A DNA stretch of 6,779 nucleotides from an uncultured Akkermansia sp. (GTDB taxonomy: Bacteria > Verrucomicrobiota > Verrucomicrobiia > Verrucomicrobiales > Akkermansiaceae). Below are positions 1 to 4,725 of this stretch, one piece after another. The notes under the pieces were generated by a model, which was given only the letters and a program-made list of their open reading frames with translations, was not told the origin of the DNA and ran no database searches. The number at the start of each line of letters is the position of its first letter. Position 1 is the first letter of the stretch. The stretch is from positions 1 through 6,779 of the forward strand of contig CAAFXA010000432.1 in the NCBI GenBank assembly GCA_900766865.1. The letters are read 5' to 3'. The position numbers and the translations under genes are program-made.

Positions 1-2
1 AG

Positions 3-59
3 ATTCCGCAGGTACTTGGCGGCGATGTGCCCTACATCCCGGAACAGGAAGACGAGTAA
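3..59 (+). CDS. C-terminal end of an unidentified protein (partial)
   Basis: The plus-strand frame entering from the left edge encodes 18 residues ending in an acidic tail (...VPYIPEQEDE) before TAA at 57-59. A strong inverted-repeat terminator begins about 50 nt later, which fits the 3' end of a gene converging on the phosphofructokinase gene. The fragment is too short to assign a family. The other plus-strand frames stay open for longer but run through the terminator hairpin, and so are less likely. The product is unknown. Confidence 0.5.
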   Translation: MPQVLGGDVPYIPEQEDE

Positions 60-106
60 ACAGCAAGGCTTTTCAACTTTCGCTAAAAAACTCACCTGCC
101 ATTTGA

Positions 107-140
107 AAGGCCGCAGTTCCATTTCTGGAACTGCGGCCTT
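107..140. terminator. Bidirectional intrinsic terminator between convergent genes
   Basis: This is a perfect 14-bp inverted repeat (aaggccgcagttcc / ggaactgcggcctt) with a 6-nt loop, atttct. The A/T pairs at the stem base give short U-containing ends in both directions. It lies between the end of the left-edge gene (59) and the stop codon of pfk (164), so it can end both transcripts. The U-tract is short on both sides, but the stem is strong. Confidence 0.85.
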
Positions 141-163
141 AAAGTTTGGCTATTTAGGAAGGC

Positions 164-1414
164 TTAGCAGCAGGGCTTGGCCAGCACCTTACGAAGGCGG
201 GCAAAGCGGGGCAGAGCCTGCACGGTCTTCATACCAGTCTCGCCCTGGATGAGGGGCAGAGCATAGTCGATGAAGGCACGCTCGATGCCGTTACCGGCGG
301 CGTTAATCCACTCGCGGGGAACCTTACGCTCGAAGTTGGCAACGCTCTCCAGGGGCAGGAGCTTGGTGTTGCACACATACTGACCGTAGAGGTCATTACG
401 CTCGAAGGCAACCATCTTGTCGGTGTCGCCATTCACAGCGGCCTGCACAGCAGTCTTACCGGCGAGGTAGGCCTCCATGGCGTCCGTGGTGGAAGCCAGG
501 TGAGTGGCGCAGCGCTGCAGCAGGGAGGGCTCGATGGCACGCACCTTGGCGGAGGGAATGCGCTCACGCACAACCTCGGCGAGCTTGTTGGCAAGGCCAC
601 CCAGCTGGGCGTGGCCGAAGCCGTCGTTGCTGTTGGTCTTGGCCTGGGAAATGAACTGGCCGTAGGCATCGTGGATACCCTCGGACACTACTACAAGGCA
701 CTTGGAAGTAGCATTGTAGCGCTTCTCCACATCGGACAGGAAGGTCTCCATGTCGAAGTCCACCTCGGGGAGGTAGATGAGGTCGGGACCGGCACCGGCG
801 TAGTTAGCCAGGGCGCTGGCGGCGGTAAGCCAGCCGGCGTGGCGGCCCATCACCTCGATGATGGTGATCATGCCGGTGTCGTAGCAGGAAGCGTCATGCT
901 GCACCTCCATGCAGGAAGTAGCGATGTATTTGGCAGCGGAAGCGAAACCGGGGCAGTGGTCGGTGCCGAAGAGGTCGTTGTCGATGGTCTTGGGAATGCC
1001 CATCACGCGGCACTCGTAACCGGACTTCTGCATGAACTTGGAAATCTTGTTGCAGGTGTCCATGGAGTCGTTACCACCATTGTAGAAGAAGTAGCGAACG
1101 TCGAACTTCTTGAAGGTGTCGAGAATCTTCTCGTAATCGGTGGGGTCCACATCGGGATCCTTCATCTTGTAACGGCAGGTACCGAGGGCGGAAGAGGGGG
1201 TGAACTTGAGCAGCTCAAGCTCAGCAGGATCCTCCATACCCATATCGTAAAGCTGTTCGTTGAGCACGCCCGTGATACCATGGGCAGCACCCAGCACGCG
1301 GGTGATCTGGGGAGAGTTGAGAGCGGTCTGCACAGCGCCGAGAACGCTGGCGTTAATCACAGCGGTAGGACCGCCGGACTGGCCGATGATGCATGCACCT
1401 TTGAGTTCTTTCAT
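164..1414 (-). CDS. pfp: 6-phosphofructokinase, probably pyrophosphate-dependent
   Basis: This 416-residue protein phosphorylates fructose 6-phosphate to fructose 1,6-bisphosphate in the cytoplasm. Visible family motifs are the N-terminal GQSGGPTAVINAS phosphate-binding loop (11-23), GGNDS (113-117), PKTIDNDL (141-148), MGRHAGW (189-195), PDLIYLPE (210-217) and a C-terminal RAIEPSLLQR region (292-301). Two diagnostic sites favour PPi over ATP. The position that is Gly in ATP enzymes (GGDGS) is Asp116 here, and the residue after Pro in the PxTIDND motif is Lys142. PPi enzymes are generally reversible and not allosterically regulated; this is family knowledge, not seen here. The more usual GGDDS is GGNDS, a variant I believe is common in one subfamily. 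The ATG at 1412-1414 starts exactly at the conserved N-terminus but has no clear Shine-Dalgarno. The protein ends in Cys-Cys. It diverges from the lipoprotein gene at 1615 and is probably monocistronic. The gene name is a functional guess; pfkA is an alternative label. Confidence 0.93.
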   Translation of the reverse strand: MKELKGACIIGQSGGPTAVINASVLGAVQTALNSPQITRVLGAAHGITGVLNEQLYDMGMEDPAELELLKFTPSSALGTCRYKMKDPDVDPTDYEKILDTFKKFDVRYFFYNGGNDSMDTCNKISKFMQKSGYECRVMGIPKTIDNDLFGTDHCPGFASAAKYIATSCMEVQHDASCYDTGMITIIEVMGRHAGWLTAASALANYAGAGPDLIYLPEVDFDMETFLSDVEKRYNATSKCLVVVSEGIHDAYGQFISQAKTNSNDGFGHAQLGGLANKLAEVVRERIPSAKVRAIEPSLLQRCATHLASTTDAMEAYLAGKTAVQAAVNGDTDKMVAFERNDLYGQYVCNTKLLPLESVANFERKVPREWINAAGNGIERAFIDYALPLIQGETGMKTVQALPRFARLRKVLAKPCC

Positions 1415-1463
1415 AACTTATATGACGAGATGTACGAATTAAAATGCCAGCCACCGGCAAAAA

Positions 1464-1486
1464 CGCCGCCATGCAGCAAGGCGGCG
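1464..1486. promoter_or_regulatory. GC-rich inverted repeat over the pfk transcription start (operator, 5' stem-loop or attenuator)
   Basis: Perfect 7-bp arms cgccgcc (1464-1470) and ggcggcg (1480-1486) surround a 9-nt spacer in an otherwise AT-rich spacer region. On the minus strand the second arm is followed by TTTTTG, so the element resembles an intrinsic terminator in the pfk direction. No minus-strand gene lies upstream for it to terminate. It begins 3 nt downstream of the predicted -10 box, so it could be a repressor-binding site, a 5'-terminal mRNA hairpin, or an attenuator if the real start is further upstream. Only the repeat is observed; its role is inferred. Confidence 0.5.
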
Positions 1487-1488
1487 AT

Positions 1489-1517
1489 ATTTTACACCAC
1501 CAAATACGATTTGACAA
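1489..1517 (-). promoter_or_regulatory. Predicted sigma70-type promoter of the phosphofructokinase gene
   Basis: Read on the minus strand, TTGTCA (1512-1517) is followed after exactly 17 nt by TAAAAT (1489-1494). Each hexamer matches the consensus at five of six positions. The predicted transcription start falls near 1482-1485, giving a leader of about 70 nt before the ATG at 1414. This is the best promoter-like match in the window. Confidence 0.65.
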
Positions 1518-1578
1518 GCAAAATATCAGCCATATCGCAAATATTTATCATTTTTTTACAATTTTTGACATATAAAGC

Positions 1579-1607
1579 TTGCATTATGACACAGTATGTG
1601 CTAGTAT
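1579..1607 (+). promoter_or_regulatory. Candidate extended -10 promoter for the lipoprotein gene
   Basis: TGcTAGTAT (1599-1607) forms an extended -10 element. TTGCAT (1579-1584) lies 17 nt upstream of TAGTAT as a weak -35 match. The implied start point at about 1613-1615 coincides with the ATG, predicting a leaderless or nearly leaderless mRNA. Other AT-rich elements nearby (TTGACA at 1565-1570, TATAAA at 1571-1576) do not pair at normal spacing, but they leave room for a start further upstream. Confidence 0.35.
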
Positions 1608-1614
1608 CCGCCTC

Positions 1615-2607
1615 ATGAAGAGCTCCCTTATACTTGTTGCAGGTGGTGCTCTCCTTCTTTCCGCCTGCACCCCGACGAAGAGACCGGCCACCAAGCCGGT
1701 AGCCACGCCGCCTGCAGTTGCAACGGCCGCTAATCCTTATGTTCAGACAGCTGCCAATACTGCCACAGCTGCAGTTCAACAGGCAGTTCCGGCCCAGCCG
1801 ACAACTTACACTCCCAGTTCCTACCTGCCCCAGGCTCCCGTGCAACCCGCACCCCAGGTGGTATACGCAGTAGACCCGATGACCGGCCAGCCTGTACCGG
1901 TACAGCAGCCCCAGCAGCAGCTCTATGTTATGGACGCCGCCACCGGTCAGCTTGTGCCCGTTCAGCCTGCCCCCGTTGCCACGCCTCAGCCCGTTCCGGC
2001 CTATACAACGGACCCCATGACCGGCCAGCCGCTCGGCACCCAGCAGCAGCCCGGCATGAGCGACATCACCGGCATGTCTCCCTCCGCTCCGGAGATTCAG
2101 GGTATGGGCGCACCCACGCAGCCCACGCAGACAATGACCACCCCCGGAGCCACAGCTAACTACGCTGTGCAGCTCATCAACGGCACAACGGGTCGTCTGT
2201 TCCTGGAGGTGTTCGATGACTCCGACAACGTTTTCCCCGTTGGCTACATGTTTGCCGGCCAGAATATCAGCACACCGCCCTCCGAGCCCCGCAACATTCA
2301 AGGCCAGCTCACAGTGGTGGTTCGTGATCCGGATACCCCCGATGGCAAAGAGCTGCGTCGCTATAAGGTGATGCCGCCCGCCAACTATGCCAATAAGACA
2401 ATCGGCATTACCATCCTGCCCGGTGGCCGTTACCGCGCAAGCCTGGATGGCCAGGTGTACTACACCTCTCCGGATCCCAAGGCTGCCGTACCGGGTGCTC
2501 CGGCCGCTCCTGCAGCTGCTCCCGCAGCTCCGGCGGCTGCCCCTGCGGCCCCTGCACCGGCAGCTCCCGCTGCTGACCCGGCCACAGCCCCGACCCAGAT
2601 TCTCTGA
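1615..2607 (+). CDS. Proline/alanine-rich lipoprotein with repeated DPMTGQP motifs
   Basis: This is a 330-residue predicted lipoprotein. Lys2 and a hydrophobic stretch (5-17) lead to an LSAC lipobox, with Cys18 as the predicted lipidated residue; Thr19 at +2 has no inner-membrane retention Asp, suggesting the outer membrane. Residues 19-180 are low-complexity Pro/Gln/Ala/Thr sequence. They carry three similar units starting at Tyr84, Tyr104 and Tyr130, each with D-x-x-T-G-Q-P/L and mostly followed by PVPVQ. Residues 182-288 look like a globular beta-rich domain (ANYAVQLING, GRLFLEVFDD, QLTVVVRDPD, TIGITILPGGRYRASL). The tail (292-325) is nearly all Ala and Pro. I do not recognise a named family for the globular domain. 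A role as an envelope or surface protein with flexible wall-spanning linkers is inference. The start was chosen because the lipobox spacing fits Met at 1615; an in-frame TTG at 1579 would add 12 polar residues ahead of the signal peptide. No Shine-Dalgarno is visible. Confidence 0.85.
   Translation: MKSSLILVAGGALLLSACTPTKRPATKPVATPPAVATAANPYVQTAANTATAAVQQAVPAQPTTYTPSSYLPQAPVQPAPQVVYAVDPMTGQPVPVQQPQQQLYVMDAATGQLVPVQPAPVATPQPVPAYTTDPMTGQPLGTQQQPGMSDITGMSPSAPEIQGMGAPTQPTQTMTTPGATANYAVQLINGTTGRLFLEVFDDSDNVFPVGYMFAGQNISTPPSEPRNIQGQLTVVVRDPDTPDGKELRRYKVMPPANYANKTIGITILPGGRYRASLDGQVYYTSPDPKAAVPGAPAAPAAAPAAPAAAPAAPAPAAPAADPATAPTQIL
1873..2028 (+). repeat. Three imperfect in-frame repeats in the lipoprotein gene
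   Basis: Near-identical 18-nt units occur at 1873-1890 and 2011-2028 (gacccgatgaccggccag versus gaccccatgaccggccag), with a more diverged copy at 1933-1950. They encode D-P/A-M/A-T-G-Q. The unit starts are 60 and 78 nt apart, so this is a degenerate repeat with variable linkers, not a strict tandem array. Confidence 0.7.
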
Positions 2608-2620
2608 TAAAAAAGCGCGC

Positions 2621-2652
2621 TAACACTCTGATTCTCATAAAGCGGAGTGTTA
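2621..2652. terminator. Stem-loop after the lipoprotein gene, possible terminator
   Basis: Arms taacactctg (2621-2630) and cggagtgtta (2643-2652) pair over 10 positions, including one G-U pair, around a 12-nt loop. The element begins 13 nt after the lipoprotein stop codon. It is AT-rich at its base and lacks a downstream T-tract, so termination is plausible but not proven. Confidence 0.45.
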
Positions 2653-2662
2653 TAAGATCCGG

Positions 2663-2700
2663 CGGATGCCTCGTTTCTTCTTGCAGGAACGAGGCATTCG
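2663..2700. terminator. Second, stronger stem-loop between the lipoprotein and holin-like genes
   Basis: Arms cggatgcctcgtt (2663-2675) and aacgaggcattcg (2688-2700) form 13 pairs, one of them G-U, with a 12-nt loop. It ends 6 nt before the aagggg Shine-Dalgarno-like stretch of the next gene. There is no T-tract. It may end lipoprotein transcription, or it may be a leader hairpin of the next transcript: TATAAG at 2651-2656, with a weak CTGATT 17 nt upstream, would start RNA near 2663. Confidence 0.5.
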
Positions 2701-2709
2701 CTGTATAAG
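2681..2709 (+). promoter_or_regulatory. Candidate promoter just upstream of the holin-like gene
   Basis: TTGCAG (2681-2686) and TATAAG (2704-2709) are separated by 17 nt, with TG directly before the -10 box. The predicted start lies at or just before the ATG at 2716, which would make a leaderless message. A competing -10 (TATAAG, 2651-2656) would instead include the 2663-2700 hairpin in the leader. The -35 match is weak. Confidence 0.3.
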
Positions 2710-2715
2710 GGGACC

Positions 2716-2943
2716 ATGTGCAAACCATTCAGAGAATACCTCAGTCTGCTGAGAGAATACACCAGAGAAGTCGTCACCTTCGGCGGCTTCTGTCTCATGT
2801 GTTTTGTCTACAGCGATTTCCGCCAACTCGCGCGCGAGCAGTCCACCACCGCGGCTCATACCGTAGATGTTCTGCGCAGCATGGACTCGCGCCTCTCCCG
2901 GCTCGAACATAATCCCCCCGCCCCGAGTTCGCATGAAAAGTGA
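2716..2943 (+). CDS. Small single-span membrane protein, holin-like, paired with an endolysin
   Basis: This 75-residue protein has a short basic/charged N-terminus, one hydrophobic segment at about 19-32 (VVTFGGFCLMCFVY), and a polar helical region (36-65) with V50, L53, L60 and L63 spaced as in a short coiled coil. It ends in a Pro/Ser tail. The start at 2716 follows aagggg (2707-2712), the clearest Shine-Dalgarno-like sequence in the window. The gene overlaps the downstream peptidoglycan hydrolase gene by 11 nt. A small one-span protein encoded directly before a hydrolase without a signal peptide is the classic layout of a holin-endolysin pair, so a membrane-permeabilising role is inferred from context. 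The hydrophobic stretch is short for a full span. I see no recognisable holin family signature, and no spanin gene is nearby. Alternatives are a membrane anchor or a regulator of the hydrolase. Confidence 0.65.
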   Translation: MCKPFREYLSLLREYTREVVTFGGFCLMCFVYSDFRQLAREQSTTAAHTVDVLRSMDSRLSRLEHNPPAPSSHEK

Positions 2944-3514
2944 AATTGCTCGTATTCAGAAACACCTGGGAATTACCCCGGATGGGGTGATAGGCCCCAT
3001 CACGATAAACGCCCTGAACAAGGCCCTGAATATCCCCACAGAGCCAACCTGGCCCACCCAGGCAGAGGTTCGCCGCGGGAATAGTATCTTCGGCGCCCCG
3101 GGGCAGGAAACAGACCTGGTGAACCTAAGTCCACCATACCCGCTGTATTATGAGGGCAAAAAAGTGAAGACTATCCGAGTTCACCGGCTTATAGCCCCCC
3201 ATGTGCAGAGCGCACTGCAGGAAGTGCTGGAGCATTACGGACTCGACGAAATTCACCGCTTAGGGCTCGATGTGTACGGCGGCTCCTATCATTACCGCAA
3301 AAACACGGGCGGCCAGTCTCTCTCTATGCACGCATGGGGAATTGCACTGGATTTTGCGCCGGATACCAATGCATTCAACACGCGTGCCCCCCGGGCAAGC
3401 CTCAGTCACCCGGACTGCGATACCTGGTGGCGCATTTGGGAAAAGCATGGCGCCACCTCCCTGGGGCGTGAACGTGGGTATGATTGGATGCACCTTCAGT
3501 TTGCCCGGCTGTAA
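2933..3514 (+). CDS. Endolysin-like peptidoglycan hydrolase: PG-binding domain plus M15 peptidase
   Basis: This 193-residue protein begins with a peptidoglycan-binding-domain-like unit (5-33: IQKHLGITPDGVIGPITINAL, here split as IQ..LGI..DGVIGP.T..AL). It ends in an M15-type zinc peptidase domain (about 85-193). The putative metal ligands are His133 and Asp140 in S131-M-H-A-W-G-I-A-L-D140, and His187 in D184-W-M-H187. Asp184 matches the catalytic acid of the DxxH form, and Arg122 sits where the family has a substrate-binding Arg. M15 enzymes cut D-amino-acid-containing bonds in the stem peptide; this DxxH, phage-type subgroup commonly acts as an L-Ala-D-Glu endopeptidase, though D,D-carboxypeptidase activity is possible. 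There is no signal peptide, so reaching the wall would need help, plausibly from the overlapping upstream small membrane protein. The ATG at 2933 starts at the PG-binding domain. It lacks a Shine-Dalgarno and is probably translated by coupling. An in-frame start at 2867 would add 22 residues read inside the upstream gene and is less likely. Confidence 0.85.
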   Translation: MKSEIARIQKHLGITPDGVIGPITINALNKALNIPTEPTWPTQAEVRRGNSIFGAPGQETDLVNLSPPYPLYYEGKKVKTIRVHRLIAPHVQSALQEVLEHYGLDEIHRLGLDVYGGSYHYRKNTGGQSLSMHAWGIALDFAPDTNAFNTRAPRASLSHPDCDTWWRIWEKHGATSLGRERGYDWMHLQFARL

Positions 3515-3533
3515 CCCCATCCAAACCACAACA

Positions 3534-3561
3534 CCCCGCCCGGCATTCCAGCCGGACGGGG
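3534..3561. terminator. Bidirectional terminator hairpin between the endolysin gene and the leuA operon
   Basis: Arms ccccgcccggc (3534-3544) and gccggacgggg (3551-3561) pair over 11 positions with one C/A mismatch and a 6-nt loop. The element lies 20 nt after the endolysin stop and 30 nt after the stop of the converging hypothetical gene. On the minus strand the stem is followed by a T/G-rich stretch, and on the plus strand by cgtatattc, so neither side has a strong U-tract. Confidence 0.65.
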
Positions 3562-3590
3562 CGTATATTCGGAAAAGTGCTTTGTACACC

Positions 3591-4064
3591 TCAGCCCATC
3601 CGGCTGAGAATCTGGCGAAGCTCCATCTCGAAAGCCTGAAGCTCCACTGCTGTAGGCGTGCCATTAAGCTCAGACCAGCCGAAGCGCCCCATCTGGTCAA
3701 TCTGCCAGGAACCATTCGTTCCACTCGGGAAACTGCATTTACCGGAAATAAGCGTACCGGGGAGCTGGAGGTCATCTATCGTCACGGTTGGTTTCACCGC
3801 AGCAGCAGGTGCAGCTGCTGGCTGGGGAAGTGGCGCCGCCTGAGGCTGAGGCTCGGGGGCAGCGGGCTCCGGGGCAGGAGCCGGTTTCTCCACCGGACGG
3901 GCTATCTCGATACCATTATCAAGCAGCAGAAAACGCACCTCCATGTAGGTAAGGTGCACGCCACACTCTGCGGCCAAATTCTTCTGGATACCATTCAAAT
4001 CCACGCCATAGCTTGCCCAACGGCGTACCATTTCCAGTTGTTCATTACTTACTTTTGCACTCAT
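3591..4064 (-). CDS. Conserved hypothetical protein: helical N-terminus, Pro/Ala linker, C-terminal DQMGRFG domain
   Basis: This 157-residue protein has three parts. Residues 5-55 look helical and helix-turn-helix-like (NGIQKNLAAECGVHL, MEVRFLLLDNGIEI). Residues 57-92 are a Pro/Ala/Glu/Gln linker. Residues 93-157 form a small domain with a strand-turn pattern (LPGTLISGKCSF, SWQIDQMGRFGW) and a final helix (AVELQAFEMELRQILSRM). From memory, similar C-terminal domains occur in hypothetical proteins of Verrucomicrobiota; I cannot give a function. DNA binding is possible from the first part but not shown. The ATG at 4064 is chosen because upstream codons in the same frame merely read the charged Pth tail in another frame. 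The start lies inside pth (20-nt overlap) and has no Shine-Dalgarno, so translation is probably coupled to pth. It is the last gene of the leuA-pth operon. Confidence 0.8.
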   Translation of the reverse strand: MSAKVSNEQLEMVRRWASYGVDLNGIQKNLAAECGVHLTYMEVRFLLLDNGIEIARPVEKPAPAPEPAAPEPQPQAAPLPQPAAAPAAAVKPTVTIDDLQLPGTLISGKCSFPSGTNGSWQIDQMGRFGWSELNGTPTAVELQAFEMELRQILSRMG

Positions 4065-4725
4065 GGCAATTTTGTGTTTCAAGTGATGGGTTTTCAGGAG
4101 AGACGGCTTGCTCCGCGCCGGGCTCGGCCTCGGCCGGTGCAGGCTTTTCTTTCTTTTTCTTTTCCTTTTTAATGTTAAACTGATTGGCGGCAGCCTCAAA
4201 ACCATGAGAAAGCGTCATGAGAGTGGCCGCAGCAGCACGGGCCAGAGCATCCTGCAACAGAGGACGTTCATCGGGGGCAAACTTACCCAGCACATGGCTG
4301 ACCATCTGCTTGCAACCGGGAGCAGAAATCCCCACACGCAAGCGAGGGAACTTCTCTGTACCCAGGTGCGCAATGAGGCTCTTCATACCATTGTGGCCTC
4401 CTGCAGAGCCACCGGCACGCAGCCGCATGGCTCCCACAGGAAACGAAATATCATCGTATACCACAAACACCTGCTCCGGCTCCCATTTGTAATAACGCAT
4501 CAGAGGGCCGACGCTCTCACCGGAAGCGTTCATGTATGTCTGCGGCTTTACCAGCAACACTCCGGGACCGGCAGCTAACTCAGCCTTGCGGGCTTTGTCG
4601 AGCTTCCACTCAGCACCGAAATGGGCAGCCAGCAGGTCAAGCACCATAAACCCGACATTGTGCCGGGTTTCGGCATACTCCCGCCCGGGATTCCCCAGGC
4701 CTACGATGATTTTGACCGGCAGCAT
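4045..4725 (-). CDS. pth: Peptidyl-tRNA hydrolase with a charged C-terminal extension
   Basis: This cytoplasmic enzyme cleaves peptidyl-tRNA released from stalled ribosomes, recycling tRNA. The 226-residue protein contains the family core: VGLGNPG (8-14), TRHNVGF (20-26), KPQTYMNASGESVG (60-73), VYDD (89-92) and GGSAGGHNGMKSL (105-117). Expected active-site residues are present: Asn12, His22, Asn66, Asp91 (or 92) and Asn112. The core ends near residue 185, the normal family length. Residues 186-226 are an extra tail: first Lys/Glu-rich (IKKEKKKKEK), then Pro/Ala/Glu-rich, ending with a C-x-x-C pair (220-223). Its start codon shares one base with the leuA stop (TGATG), so translation is probably coupled; a weak GGA lies upstream. 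Its 3' end overlaps the next gene by 20 nt. Confidence 0.96.
   Translation of the reverse strand: MLPVKIIVGLGNPGREYAETRHNVGFMVLDLLAAHFGAEWKLDKARKAELAAGPGVLLVKPQTYMNASGESVGPLMRYYKWEPEQVFVVYDDISFPVGAMRLRAGGSAGGHNGMKSLIAHLGTEKFPRLRVGISAPGCKQMVSHVLGKFAPDERPLLQDALARAAAATLMTLSHGFEAAANQFNIKKEKKKKEKPAPAEAEPGAEQAVSPENPSLETQNCHECKSK

Noticed and set aside
1579..1614. TTG start 12 codons upstream of the lipoprotein ATG
   Set aside because: It would put polar residues ahead of the signal peptide and overlaps the candidate promoter.
500..1618. Long plus-strand open frame of 372 codons opposite pfk
   Set aside because: It is antisense to a gene with clear phosphofructokinase motifs. Its Gly/Val/His-rich composition is the usual mirror image of a GC-rich coding strand, and it has no recognisable domain.
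1492..2301. Minus-strand open frame of 269 codons opposite the lipoprotein gene
   Set aside because: It is Gly/Arg/Cys-rich low-complexity sequence that mirrors the Pro/Ala-rich lipoprotein codons. It also crosses the divergent promoter region.
2490..2570. GC-rich tandem repeat at the end of the lipoprotein gene as a CRISPR or structural repeat
   Set aside because: The repetition follows from Ala/Pro codons and has no regular unit or spacers.
2718..2912. 64-codon frame nested in the holin-like gene, as a possible embedded spanin
   Set aside because: It has no lipobox or membrane segment and is Arg/His-rich, as expected from an out-of-frame reading.
2716..3514. Complete prophage or mobile element
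   Set aside because: Only the two lysis-like genes are present. No integrase, transposase, structural genes, terminal repeats or tRNA attachment site is visible in the window.
3270..4172. Plus-strand open frame of 300 codons overlapping the endolysin and leuA-operon ends
   Set aside because: It runs through the bidirectional terminator and across genes on both strands, and has no coherent protein features.
4065..4205. 47-residue N-terminal extension of the hypothetical protein
   Set aside because: Its Lys/Arg-rich sequence is the Pth tail codons read in another frame. The ATG at 4064 begins the orderly helical domain.
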